64,000 nucleotides of DNA from Rhexocercosporidium sp. MPI-PUGE-AT-0058 (GCA_020746875.1 JAGTJL010000005.1:2666001-2730000); one strand, 5' to 3'; shown: positions 22,701 through 34,925, counted from the first letter of the stretch. Program-made: numbers and translations. Notes: generated by a model from the sequence alone, not told the origin.

Positions 22701-25595
22701 AGTCTAAAGGAAGCTTTAAGACGCTTAAAAAGCCCTTTTAACTTAATAAAATATTATACCGAAGTTAGTTTTAAAAAGACTAATATTAAAAGCAAGTTAA
22801 GAGCCCCAGGACTATTTAAATATCTTCGCTATTTAATTCTTTAATATAATAAGATTAGCTAACGTTTAAAACGTACTTATTATTTCCGATTTAAAAGGAA
22901 TAAATAATAGCTTTAAAATAATATTTATGAAAACAAAACAATAAAATGCCGTTACTTTTAAAGTAATAGCAAAAGCCGAATTATATATAACCGAAACCTT
23001 ATTTCAAAAACGCCTTAAAGCTTAAGCTAATTATAAAAGATTAAAAGTTCGCGAAGAAATTAAAAATATTATTAAATTTCAAGAGCTTATAAACGTAAAT
23101 CTTTTAATTAAAGCACTTAAAGCAAAACCCACTTAAATTATCGTAAAGAATAATAATAATATTATTATTATTTTTAAGAAATCAAAAAAGTTACTCCAGT
23201 TATAAAACGGAGCCTAATACTCCGAGACTGTAATAGTTAAGCTAAAGACAAGTAAAATAAGTACGATTAATAAATTATAAATCTCTAGCTTTTTTATATT
23301 TCTTTTACGCCTTTAATCTTTTATATTATAAGTGTTTTATTTTTAATTAAATTTATTAGTCTTCGAAAATCAGCGGTCGAGTTATCGTGAGCTTAAAGTT
23401 TAATATAAGGGCTATTATTAAACTTTATACGTTCTTTCGATCGACGTCTATTAGGTCTAGGCCTTTACGCTGCTTAAGTACTAGTAATAATAACTTAATT
23501 AAGAATAAAAGTATAAAATAGCGGATTAGGTACCGTAATAAGCCGAGTCTGTTTTAAGTTATTTTAAGTAACGTATTAAAGTACTAAAGTAATAACGACT
23601 TTATTTCCTTAGAGTTTCGGTTAATTAATTTTAAGATAATAAAATAAATAAAACTATTTTATATAAAAAGAAATTTTAATTAATCTGAATTATACGCCTC
23701 TTTTTTAGCCGTTCCGAAATCTCGTTTATTAAAATTTAAATATTATTATTATAATTCCGTCGCGGTAATAATTCTATAAAAGACTTAAGCGAGTAAATAA
23801 TGCTTTATTATAAGCACTTAAGTTATTTATTAATATTCCTTTAACTTTATCCTTATAAAGCTGTCTCTTATTAAGTATATTAATTAAATTTTAAGTTAAA
23901 AGCTTTCCTTAACTAAATATTAATTTTTAAACCCTTAAACTAAAAATATTAATTATTTAAAAAAGAGTATTATTACTTTCGCTTTTAAGATATATTTACT
24001 TTTTCTTTAGATTTAAAATCCGGCTTAGCTTATACTGGCTTGTAAAAGTGTTCGGAATATGTTTTTATTATTCTTAGAGTTATTATAAAATTATATTAAT
24101 ATAAGGTTTTTTAAAAGGGAACTTTATCTTTAAATAAAAGAGGTTATTTTAATAAAAAAGGACTTCCGGAGAATTTAATATTATCGGTTTAAAGGTTGCT
24201 TATAATATAATTAATAAAAGCTTAAAATAAATAACAAAATTAAAGACATTTTTTATTTTAATAAAATAATTATAGCTACGCTTTTAATTTAAGTTTTTAA
24301 ATTGTATTTAAAAATTATTAAGATTTAAAAGTTAATAATATTAAATAAGAAAGAACTTATTTTTAGCTTTTTACTTTTCTTAATTAATTAATAATAAAAA
24401 GTAAATTAAAAGAAAATAATCATAAAAGCGATTTAAAATAACTTATAATTTATTAAAGCTTTAAGGGTTATTCTTAAGAAGCTTTTATTTTATAACTTAT
24501 CGTTAAGAAAAGAAAAAGACCGCGAGGAAGACTAAGTAGCTCGAAGTTAATATATAAAGTATAATATCTCTTCTCTTTTTCTTTTAAATATAATAAATCT
24601 CAGCCGCTTATAATAATTTATTTATTTATTAAAGAATAATAAGAAATTATTAAGGCATTATCGGCGCTTTTATTTAATATAATAACTATTAAAATAAAAG
24701 AAAAAGGAATTATTTAAGATTAACTTTATTATTATTTAATATTAACTTATTAAAGAAATAAAAGTAAAAAAAAGAAGACAAAAGTGAAAAAAGATTTAAT
24801 TAAATTAATAAAAGAAATGCTTTAATTAGCTTTTTTTTTACTTTTTTATTATATTTTAAACCTTAAAGATAAGGAAACCGTCTTCCGATTATTTATTTAT
24901 TTTTAACTTTATATATTTATATATTTTTACTTTTTTAATATACTTTTAATATATTTCCTTTTATTTTTAATAACGTTAAGAAAATAAAAAGGTTTATAGA
25001 AAATTCGTTTAAGTAAAAGTATAAAAAAAAAGCGGAGTTATTAAAAACACGCTAACTTAAAATATAAAGGAATATCGACGAATTCGACGCGTTATAAAGA
25101 CTAATTTCTATTTTATAAAGAAAGTCGGTCTTTACGACGTAAGAAAAGGAGTCGGGAACTTATTTAAAATATTAATTATACGCTGATTTATTTTAAAATA
25201 ATTATTTTAATTTTATTAAAGTTAAAGTTTATTTAAATATAATATTTAAGAAAGCAAGTTTAAGTAGTAAAAATAATATAATAAGTATTAAATAATATAA
25301 AAAGACTAATATAAGTATAAAAAGACGCGTAAAGCCTTTTTAAAAGTATTATAAAAAAAAGTAATAAAATTATTAAAAAGAAAAGGAAAGAAAAAAGTAA
25401 TAAAATAAAAGATAATATTTAAGCGTATTAAGCGAGACAATTATTTACTTTTAAAAGTAAGGTATAAGTTACTTAATACTTACTTATTCTTACTTAAATA
25501 TATTTTCTTTTAAGTATTTAAAGCTTTAAAGTTATAATATTAATTCTTATTTCTTTATTTGAGGTCGAGTATAAGTTTTTTAAAAGAGAAACGCA

Positions 25596-25878
25596 TATAA
25601 TAGGGTTAACCTTAGAGGTCTATTTATCACGTGATTAAGCTGCCTCTTACTGTATTTAAAATAGCCTTTAAGATAATATTTTTTAAAAGATAATAACGAT
25701 TTTTATTATTATAACTTTTCTTTTTTATTTAAATTATACCTTTTCTTTTTTTTTAATAAATTATATTCTTTAAATATATAATATTTTTAATATTCGTTAA
25801 ATAAGTATTTCCTACGTTTACCCTTTAATACTTACTTTATTACCCTTTTATTATGTGCTTAGTGTTTTCCCTTCCACA
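25596..25878 (+). repeat. LTR of element B (right)
   Basis: The outer end ...ttttcccttccaca is intact, while the inner start is decayed (tataatagggttaacc). This is the mirror image of the left LTR's pattern. Confidence 0.85.
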
Positions 25879-27457
25879 ATACTATATTTTATATATTAAC
25901 TTCGAGCTACTTAATCTTCCTCGCGGTCCCTTTCTTTTCTTAGCGGCAAGTTACGAAGTAAAAGCTTCTCGAGAACAACCCTTAAAGCTTTAATAAGCTA
26001 TAACCCGCCTTAAATTGCCTTTATCGTCGTTTTCCTTTAATTTACTTCCTATTATTAATTAGCTAAAAAAAGATAAGAAGCTAAAAGTAAGTTCCCTTTT
26101 AACTTCGCTGACTTCCAGATCTTAATAACTCCTCGACACGACTAAAAAACTTTAAGTAAAAGCGCAGCTTTAATTACTCTATTAAAATAAGAAGTATCCT
26201 TAACCTTATTATTTATTTAAGCTTTTATTAATCACACCGCAGATACCCTTCGGCTTAATAACCTCGAGCTTCTAAAAGACTTTTTACGCTAAAGCAACTT
26301 CTCATTTTTAAGTAATTATATACTAATATAACTCCGTAAGGACTTTGAAGCTATTAAAAACATACCCCGAATACTTTTATAAGCCGGTGCAGGCAGAGCC
26401 GGATTTCAGGTTTAAAGAAAAAGTAAATATATTTTAAAAGCGGAAGTAATAACGCTTTTCCTTAGTCGATTAATATTCTCGGTTTAAGGGTCCGAGTATT
26501 AATATTTAGTTAAGAGAAGCTCTTAACCTAAAGTCTAATTAATTTACTTAAATAAAAGACAGCCTTATAAAAATAAAATTAAAGGAATACCTATGAACGA
26601 CTTAAGCTCTTATAATAAGGCGTTATTTAACTGCTTAAGTTTTTTATAAAATTATTACCGCGACGGAATTATAATAATAATATTTAAGTTTTAATAAATG
26701 AAATTTCGGAATAATTAAAAAAAGACGTATAATTTAAATTAATTAAAATCTCCTCTCGCCCGAAGTAGTTTTGCTTATCTTATTGTCTTAAAACTAGTCG
26801 ACCGAGGCTTCGAGAAAATAAAATCGTTATTACTTTAGCACTTTAATACGTTACGTAAAATAACTTAAGGCAAGCTCGGCCTATCGTAGTATTTAATCCG
26901 TTATTTTATACTTTTGCTTTTAATTAAGTTACTACTATTAATACTTAAGTTATAAAGAAGCTTAGGCTTAGCAGTCGTCGATTGAGAGAACTTATAAAGT
27001 TTAGTAATAACTTTTACGTTAAACTTTAAACTCACGATAACTCGATTACTGATTTCCGAAGACCGATAATTTAATTAAGAATAAAACACTTATAATATAA
27101 GAAATTAAAAGCTTAAGAAGATATAAAAAAGCTTAAAGATTTACGACTTATCAGCCGTACTTACTTTACTACTTTTAACTTAACTATCACGGTCTCGGAG
27201 TATTAAGCTCTGTTTTTAAGCACGTTATATAAGAGCTACCGATATTTAAATAAACCTTTTGTATTACTAATAATAAATCTAATGATCTTTATTACGGTAT
27301 AAGGCAGTCGTAATAGCTTATTTTCCTCGTAATAACTTATAACTTATCGCACGCTTTATTATTTATTTGAGTATACAGATTAGTTTTATTTATTTAGCCT
27401 TATAAGCTTTTTCAGATCTTAAGTCGTCTGATTACAAGTAACGTCTTAATCGTTATA

Positions 27458-28696
27458 CAGTACTAGGCAACTGATATTAGCCTGCTTAGCGAGAACGCCT
27501 AAATCAATATTTCGCTCTCAACACAACTTCTTAAATTACTTCATAACCACGCTAGCTATATACAAAATAATTATATAAATTTAATCATTATAATCTCTAG
27601 TTTTCAAATCTGCAATCGGTTCCCTCGTAAGTTACGCAAAAACCTTAATATTTTGTATGCCACCCGTCTGCTGCAATATAAGCCTCAATTTTAGTTGATA
27701 TACTCGCACCTATATCAAATAACGACTTATCTAAAGTAACTTACGCAGCTTGTAAACAGCTTTCCATACGTTGCCTTGCGTTTTTAATTGCGATTTGTCG
27801 GCCGCAACGTCAGGGAATATATCGTAGAGTCGTTTTTTTGACGTGCTACCACACGTGCTCAATTAAATTGAGATCAGGTAAGAAAGGCGGCCAATTCACA
27901 ACTAAAGTGATATGATTTCCTTTAAATTAAACCCAAACCTTTCTTATAGTGTGTATTAAAGCGTTATCTTGCATAAATTTATAGCTAGGGTTTAAATCTT
28001 CGAAAATTAGTCCCACTTTAGCGTTCAAGACCTCTAAGTAAGACTCGGCCGAATACCCATGTTTCTTTGACTTAAAATCGCGATCCATAATATAAAGATT
28101 GCTTCTCCTGTTGTCTTAAAAGACTCCCTAGATCATAACTTTTATATTCTTCTTATAATTGTATATTTAGATTATGTTTCGATCCCATTTCTGTATTAGC
28201 GTACGAAAGCACTATTCCGCGTTTTTGCCCCGCCGCCCCCGCTCTATAGAGCACACGGTGCTCTAGTATATTATTCCCTATTACTTAACACTTTAGTATT
28301 TATGCGTAAGGCATTATAAAAGACGTTTTGCTGCGTGTAGTTTTCCTTAATTCCTAGACGTCGCAGCAAGAGGATATAAAATTATATTAAGCATACAGCT
28401 TAACTACCTCGCTTAAACTCGCTTACATACTTATTCTAGGCTTAAATCAGCCAGAAATAGCTCAAATAAGCCGTATACGCCCGATACAAAGCTCCGACTT
28501 CCACAGGTTACAACCATGGAATCGAAGGCTTCTGATACACGGCTTTTCTAGGCTAAATGCCTTACGGGTTGCAAGCAAAAGCCTAATTAGGCTATATAAG
28601 CGAATATACACGTGATTAGCTAGAGTAGTTATATAGACCTAGAAATCCCCCGTATAATGGAATAATCATTCACACCAAATCTCTTCTTTTCAACTT
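27458..28696 (-). mobile_element. Segment with a Tc1/mariner-type transposase relic inside element A
   Basis: This segment is absent from the related element C. It begins just after TATA at 27,454-27,457; the right border is set where similarity to C resumes. On the minus strand from 28,088 downwards a frame reads F-M-Q-D-N-A-L-I-H-T-I-R-K-V-W (second catalytic Asp of Tc1-type DDE enzymes), then W-P-P-F-L-P-D-L-N-L-I-E-H-V-W (third acidic block) with RIP-type stops. No clear inverted repeats were found at the borders, so the exact limits and mode of entry are unsure. Confidence 0.65.
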
Positions 28697-28797
28697 ATTG
28701 GTTTCGGGCCTTATAATTAGCATAAAAAGCCTTTAAGCTTCTTTTCGTATCTTACTCTAGCTTTTTTTATTTATTCCCTGCGTTAGTTATTAAAATA

Positions 28798-29077
28798 TAT
28801 AAAAGGGAAAACACTAAACATATAATAAGATGGTAATAGAGCAAGTGCCGGAAAGTAATCGTAAGAAATACTTATTTAACGAGTACTTAAGATATCACAT
28901 ATTAAAAGAGTATAGCTTATTAAAAGAAGAGAAGAGTATAGTTTAAATAAAAATAAAAATTATAGTAGTAAAATCGTTGTTTTTCCTTAAAGGATATTAC
29001 CTTAAAGGCTACCTTAAATACAGTGAGGGGGAGTCCGACCATATGACAATTAGGCGCCTAAGGTCAACCCCACTATA
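28798..29077 (-). repeat. LTR of element A (right)
   Basis: 280 bp. The inner start is decayed (tataaaagggaaaacac); the outer part, including gtgagggggagtccgacc and ggtcaacccc, is well preserved. Confidence 0.85.
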
Positions 29078-29081
29078 GTAA

Positions 29082-31015
29082 TATAATCTGTCTTCCTCCT
29101 CGGGTGGTTTTCGGTACTACTTTTATCTCTTCAGCCGGTATCTCACTTTTAATTACCTCATATGATCTTAAACTACGTAAAATACTACTCTTAACTTTTA
29201 AGATAACGATACGAGGCTTTTTAACCTTCTTTATTACTTGTTTAGTTGCTTTTTGGCTTCTAAAGTAGCTCTTCTGGTAGCTTGTCGATCTAATACTTTT
29301 TGGCGCTGTATTTCCTTTTTTATCTACATATCTAAAGCTCTTTAAATAGTCTTATCTCCTTTTTCCTTCTCTTTAAGAGCTTTTTTAATAGTTTTATTAA
29401 TTTTATCTTAGATATTCTTTGCTTTTTTAGCCTTTTTAGCCTTTTTCGGCTGAGTAGCCTGGCGGTCCCGTGCCTCTTGGATCTCGTCGGGTCCAAACTA
29501 CTGCCCGGCAGCTGTATTTTTGCCTGTAAGGCTTAGTCTTTTCCCTCTTTTTCTTTTTTTTTTTCTTAATCCGAATAGCCTCAGTTAAACTTTTAGCACA
29601 ATGCTCGGCGATAGCGTAATTTACTGCATTCGTCTCATTCGCCTTAATTAACTTCTGGATTATTTTTTTACTTAAGTCCCTTTATAAAGTATACGTGAAT
29701 TACCGTATACTCTTAAGTGTGTATAGCGTTTTCGGTATAGCTAAAGAAGCAATTAAAGTATCCGGAAGAGGAGTCTTTGCCCGCGGAGTAATAATATCTA
29801 AGACAGGAAGAGGATTAAAGGGCTATATATTAGTCTTTTTGAACGCCGAATGAATATTATCCGGAGTAAGTGCCTTTTCTTAAGCATTCTTAAAACAAGG
29901 CCAGAATAAGCGTTTAAATATACTAATATGATTTCCGCTTTTAAAAGTAATATCGTTAAGCTCTTAAGAGTAAGTAGTACTTAACGGGAGAAAGCAACTA
30001 ACGTTATAAGGTTACATGCGTTACGTAAAATATAGAGGCAAAATTGCAGGCAAATCTTCCTCTTAGCGTATTCCTTAATAAAAGCTAGATTAACGTATAA
30101 CGAATAGCTATTAATAATTAAAAGTCTTCTTCCTCTCCCGTCTTTTTCTCGTGTATATGAATTAAACACTTTCTTTAGCTAATCTAATTCAAAAATATTA
30201 AAAGACCACCTATTAAGTGAAGAACCGAAGTATACTAAGTCTTTTTCACTAAAATCCTCAAGCTAAGAGTCTTGCAAGTCACCCGTATTTGCTTCGTAGA
30301 TTAGAGCAGGGGGATAGCAGTTCCGTCCGTATATATACAAGCCAAGAGAAATATAAAAGACCGGGAGCTGTCTTATATTATATGCTTAATCCGTCCTGAT
30401 TTATAGTCCTTTTGAGTTATGATTCTCTTTAATAACTGTGCTAAAACCCTTTTTCATTCTAATTATACGTGTTTTCGCTTGTAATACTGTATTTTTCAAT
30501 GCCTTAAATCAATTAAATAAGGATTACGAGTTATTAGCCTAAATCTTATATAATAAGTTCATAAAAATAAGAAATAAATAAATTAATACGTACGATATTA
30601 AAAAAGTATATATTATTAAGATAATACTCCGACTTAGCTCTTTCGTTATTAAAATTACGAAGGTAAGCACTCCATAGCTTATCTCTTTTCTTCTGGACGA
30701 AATTAACGGTTTAGTTTTTATTGATTTCTTATCTATAAATCTCTTCCGCAAAGTTCTTAATAATTTAACTTATTAAAGGGAGATTCCTTTTATTTAATAT
30801 ATTAATTTAACTGATTAGAGCTTCTTCTTGAGCGTTAGTAAGGCATTGCCGATATACTGAATTTGCCTTTGCTTTAAAGATCGTTTGGCCTTAATGTCGC
30901 CGTGCCAGCGTCTTACGGTTTAAACTAAACGTTTTAGCGATTTTAGTGTAATTAGGGACTAAAACTTTATTACACTCTGTAATAGCAGACTATATAGCCT
31001 CTTCGTTGACAGCTA
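29082..31015 (-). pseudogene. Pogo/Fot1-type transposase of element D, inactivated
   Basis: On the minus strand the frame at 30,169-29,981 reads R-R-L-L-I-I-N-S-Y-S, then F-I-K-E-Y-A and Q-F-C-L-Y-I-L-R-N-A, matching the second-Asp block and the following P-P-H-T-T-H-like region of Fot1 DDE domains, with Asp changed to Asn. Charged tail sequence lies at 29,200-29,600 and N-terminal helix-turn-helix-like sequence towards 30,500-31,000. Stops occur throughout. Confidence 0.7.
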
Positions 31016-31096
31016 TAATAGTGTAGTGTGTTGTAATAGAGGGGTTAATTTTGCGGGCATTGAGTGTGGACGGGCATTACGTAAGGAATTCGGTTA

Positions 31097-31469
31097 ACGG
31101 GGTTGCTGGAATGCCGACCGCAATGACCATGACGGGGATGGTGATGTTGTGAATGAGATCACCTGGGTGTCGCGATAATACAACGGACTAAGTTCACCAC
31201 GTTTTGCGCACGAGTTACTTTACTGTTCTGTGATGTGCTTTGACGGGACCTGCGATACTCACTGTGGCAGATAACCGTGAGTCGTGTGATAACCTATCTT
31301 TATCCCTGTCCCGACCTTATTGCTTGAATTCGCCCCCCCTGGTTAAATTCAAGGTAAATGCTGAATAGATAGTGGGGTTGGCAATTGACTAGATTCGGTA
31401 ATGAAAAGCGCTGACAGGATTGCAGCTTAGTGCTGGAAGATATTGCAGGTTTTTTACGAGGTCGATTAG
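31097..31469. other. Low-copy DNA right of element D
   Basis: Base composition becomes normal immediately after the TA at 31,095-31,096. No coherent gene is seen before the frame starting at about 31,470; a GATTAG just before it could be a 3' splice site. Confidence 0.4.
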
Positions 31470-31877
31470 AATCTAGTCGATGTCAGATGCTTCGGCGCAG
31501 CTCTCGAGTTCAGCGACCTGAGAACCTTGGCAGCCTTTTTCGAAGATGGCCCTGGTCGAGATGCTACAATTCTGCACGCCATCAGGTTCCTCAGGGTATC
31601 CTATCTCGACGACCATACCGCTACAGGCTTGGAATTATGGACGACTGATTACGCCTACGAAGCTTTGGAGCATCTTTATAAAAATTGGGACTTGATGTGA
31701 ATATCCTGGATTCAATTATGCCTGCCTCCACGAGCCATATCGTCCGTCGACGACCCGAGGTTATGGAACTTATTGAAGAGTCGTAATCTTCGTCATTTGA
31801 CGATCCTTGGCCCATATGGATGCATCGCATCTGGCGTCCGCAAATGTCTGAAGGCACGGACATACGAAATATTCTAG
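31470..31877 (+). pseudogene. 3' remnant of an unrecognised gene with one in-frame TGA
   Basis: One frame runs 136 codons from about 31,470 to the TAG at 31,875-31,877, interrupted only by TGA at 31,698-31,700, a likely CGA-to-TGA change. It reads L-R-T-L-A-A-F-F-E-D-G-P-G-R-D-A, later L-R-V-S-Y-L-D-D, and after the stop W-N-L-L-K-S-R-N-L-R-H-L-T-I-L-G-P-Y-G. The composition and leucine spacing recall the ends of F-box or leucine-rich proteins, but I cannot assign a family. No start or upstream exon is visible. An alternative is that the TGA belongs to an unrecognised small intron. Confidence 0.4.
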
Positions 31878-32122
31878 GCCAATTTTGAAGCTTGATAAGT
31901 ATTCCTCGGCTCACATTAAAATGCCTATGCAATACAGAGTACCTTATGATTATACTCATTAAAACATAGCAGGTCAGATGATATTCTATACATATCTCTA
32001 AGATGACTCTAGGAATCAAACAAAAGGGTATCTATGGTACAATAGAAAGAAGTGGAGTTTATCATAAACCTCGGAACTGTCTCCTCGCAAAAGAAACGCT
32101 TTTAGCAAAGAGAAGCCCCAAA

Positions 32123-34029
32123 TCAACTCTCCTTTGACGAGTTATGATCCTTCGACAGTTCGGGGTCCTCGGTCTCATAGCCATCGATCTTTCCTTGGTG
32201 ATCCTTAACATCCAGGTCTTTCTCTAGCTCCTTCTCCGTCTCCGCCGACTTCGACTCGTCCTTTGCGTCCGCCGTCTCAGCATCCCCGTCCTTTTTCCCC
32301 TTGACACTCCTCCACTCCATAGCCACAGCGCTGATGATAGTCAACGCGGCAATGATGACAGCCACCAAGAAAGCCTGGGTCAGCGCGTCGTTGTACGCCC
32401 TCTTGATGCCCTCTAGCACATCCCCTCGAATACGGTGTGGATCCTCGTTGCACCGATGCCGAGGATCACCGCGGGGTCTACCTGGGGCGCGTACAGCGCG
32501 CAGTAGTGGAGGAGTTTGTTGGTGAAGATCGTCTGCCCGATGCACACGAAGATGGCACCGCCGAGGGTCTGCGCGAACACTACCAGGGCGGTGCCGATGG
32601 GGATCTCGTCGGTAGGGAGGACCGTCTGCACTGCGATCAGGGGCAGCTGCATACCCAGACCAATGCCCAAGCCCGCCATTGCCTGCCAGCCGATCCAGGC
32701 GGGACTGCCGGTGTTGATGGTGAAGGTCGTCAGCATGCCGCAGCCGATGCTCATGACTACTGCGCTGACCAGCATCCAGGGCGTGTAGTAGCCCAGCGCG
32801 GTCGTGCCGCCTCCTGCGATCATCGAGGCGAAGACGACACCGAGGATGAGCGGGAGGTTCATTATTCCGGAGCGGAGTGCGGTGACGCCTTTGACAGCTT
32901 GAAACCAGATTGGGAGGTAGTAGGATAGGATGAAAAATGTGCCTGCCATACAGAAGTTGAATGCGCAGGCGGCCCAGATGCTGCGTTGTCTGATGAGTAG
33001 GGGAGGGACCATGGCGTTTTCAGGATTGATGAATTGTATGGCAATGAAGCCGACGATGAGGACGCCAAAGACGACCATCAAAGCGATGATACGAGCATTA
33101 CCCCAGGCATACTTTGTCCCACCCCATTGTAGGGCAAGGAAGAGAGAGATGATAGCTGGCATGAGGAAGAGGTTCCCGGTCGGGTCGAAAGTCTTGAGAC
33201 GCGCCACCCACCCTATTGAGTCGACTGCCGGCCTTTGTAGTTCCTTGTACAGGAAAATGATGGCAATGACAGTAATTAAGCCGATAGGCAGATTGATGTA
33301 AAAACAAAGCCTCCAAGTGATCTTGTCGGTGAACACGCCTCCGAGCAACGGGCCGCAAACTGATGCGATCCCATACATTCCTCCGATCAGTCCCATGTAT
33401 GTAGGTCTAGATCGCAATGGTACAATCTGAGAGAGGATGATTAAGGCTCCGGAGAAGATACCGGCGCAGCCCACACCGGCGATGGCGCGTCCTACAATGA
33501 GACCGATACTCGTTGGAGTAGCAGCACATATCAAGGATCCGAATTCGAAGATGGCAATGGAAGTAATGAAGACCCATTTTATGGAGAAGTTGGAATAGAA
33601 TCGTCCGAAGAGCAGCTGGAAGGCTCCTGTGGTGAGGAGGTAGGCTAATCTCGTTAGATCTAGGGATCGTACTTAGTGAGTGAGAAAGGCTTACCGCTTG
33701 CATACCATCCAACATCGTTTAGAGAATCAAAACGATCTGTGATTTTTGGGATTGCTGTTGCTATGATTGTATTATCTGTTGATCATGTCAGCACGATATT
33801 CCGTGGTACTCAGATTCTGGTTGGACGTACCAAGGGCGACAACAAAGACGGCGAGGCAGAGACCCAGTATAATGAAGGCCAGGGGCAATCCAGTGGGATA
33901 CTCTGGCTCCTTATCAACATTCTTCTCGGTACTTTCTGTAGTCCTTGGATTTGCATCGCTAGGTGAGCTTGTAATCTCCCCCGATCTTTTCTCTAGGGCC
34001 ACCTGCCCAGTGCCTGCGGTATGTTCCAT
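32123..34029 (-). CDS. Major facilitator superfamily drug:H+ antiporter, 14-helix (DHA2) type
   Basis: Plasma-membrane proton antiporter expected to export drugs or a toxin. Exons on the minus strand: 34,029-33,831, 33,775-33,695 and 33,644-32,123, with introns of 55 bp (GTACGT...AACAG) and 50 bp (GTAAGC...ATTAG, branch CTAAC). The protein has about 600 residues: a polar N-terminus, helix 1 at about 49-66, the [10 protein letters not shown] signature from residue 67 exactly across the first junction, the antiporter motif C stretch [16 protein letters not shown] near 181-196, then [12 protein letters not shown] at about 204-215, and a charged Lys/Glu/Asp tail of some 60 residues. The frame breaks once, at the four-C run 32,422-32,425 (GGGG on the coding strand). 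One extra base there joins the main frame to the last helix and tail. Otherwise the protein stops at 32,413, losing the last helix. Confidence 0.88.
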
Positions 34030-34925
34030 GTGAAAGGAAGAAAGTAAAAAGAGGATTGAAATGAGCTAAGGTGCAATGAAGCAAAGTGATTCAATGTTTC
34101 AATTCTGTGTATTTGTGAATTATCTTGAACAGATTAAGAAACCCTTAAAGTGATCTAAGGGAAGAATGAGGTCCATGTTTTAGGTGTGACTGCTTGGTTC
34201 TAAACGTATTCGTCGTTCGGTGTTCACGAACCCCGAAATCATTCGTCCCCTGAGCACTTCTGGCTGCCTGCCGTAATCTCACTCTATTACGTCGGGCCCG
34301 GGGACGACCATTTCCCTACAACGGAGACCGAAAAGTGCGCATTGGATCTCTGGACGCCGTCGAGAGCAGCACGGATACCGTACAAGGCCACCAAGCTCTC
34401 ATTTGCAAATGGACCTACTGTATAGCTAGGAGAGGCCTAAGAGTCGGAGAGTTTTGTACTGGTGAACATCATCGATCGCCAATGTCGTAAATCTCAGGCC
34501 ATGAGTCTTTCTCCATGAAGCCATGAGTAATTAGTCACATCCTCTCTCACATTCTGCTCAAAAACGCTCGATGACCGGCCGCATAGGTACGGTTCAGTCC
34601 AGTGCGATGTCGGTCGAGCCCGGCTTTTGGCTATTCTCCGGCACAATCCGTATCCCCCACCGCCTGTGTCCAGCGCGATCAACCTGGAAACTGGAGAGGA
34701 CCATAGGACCATCCCAGCCTACACTCTAATACGGTGTGATCCAGGGCCGGTTCGAGGATCCGTTATTGGTTGGGTGAATGCTGTGATTGCACGGCATCGG
34801 GGTGAGATGTGAGTAAGAGGTAAGACGTGAGATGTGCGATCGACGACGTGAGTCAAAGTATCAACGGGGATTCCGTAGCTGCCGATCCTTTTTCGTGCTG
34901 CGCTTGATGTGAACAAACCTCGAAC
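34030..34925. other. Intergenic region upstream of the MFS gene
   Basis: Normal composition; no coherent coding frame, repeat or RNA gene was recognised. It presumably contains the MFS promoter on the left, and the 5' flank of the decayed gene on the right. Confidence 0.5.

Larger units (their letters stand above)
19499..25878 (+). mobile_element. LTR retrotransposon of the same family inserted in A, pol deleted (element B)
   Basis: Direct LTRs at 19,499-19,758 and 25,596-25,878, with 4-bp duplications atac (19,495-19,498; 25,879-25,882). The orientation is opposite to A and C. The empty site is visible in C at about 42,934-42,945, where the sequence runs without a break. B aligns with the reverse of C except that the stretch equivalent to C 44,290-50,455, which holds reverse transcriptase, RNase H and integrase, is absent. 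B therefore was, or became, a non-autonomous 6.4-kb derivative. Confidence 0.87.
18168..29077 (-). mobile_element. LTR retrotransposon, pol-less copy of the 12.6-kb family (element A)
   Basis: Direct LTRs at 18,168-18,446 and 28,798-29,077. The 4 bp outside are gtat and gtaa, so the duplication is imperfect. Its own sequence, 18,447-19,494, 25,883-27,457 and 28,697-28,797, is colinear with element C at 41,890-42,940, 42,945-44,540 and 53,800-53,909. The segment matching C 44,540-53,800, which holds all of pol, is missing and replaced by 1.2 kb with a Tc1-like relic. Element B is inserted at 19,499. Orientation is inferred from C, whose pol is on the minus strand. Confidence 0.82.
17977..31094 (-). 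mobile_element. Fot1/pogo-like DNA transposon split by nested retrotransposons (element D)
   Basis: Inverted ends starting accgaattcc, with a conserved inner block aatgcccg-x-ccacac, are flanked by TA at 17,975-17,976 and 31,095-31,096. Only 17,977-18,167 and about 29,078-31,094 belong to the element itself, about 2.2 kb. The rest is retrotransposon A with its own insertions. The transposase is on the minus strand in the right-hand part. Confidence 0.82.

Noticed and set aside
28225..28275. Palindromic stretch ctctatagagc...gtgctctag in the Tc1-like segment
   Set aside because: Short, imperfect and inside a decayed transposon; no support for a regulatory or RNA function.
32437..32928. 163-codon + strand frame
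   Set aside because: It lies antisense to the MFS gene and is explained by the codon bias of that gene.
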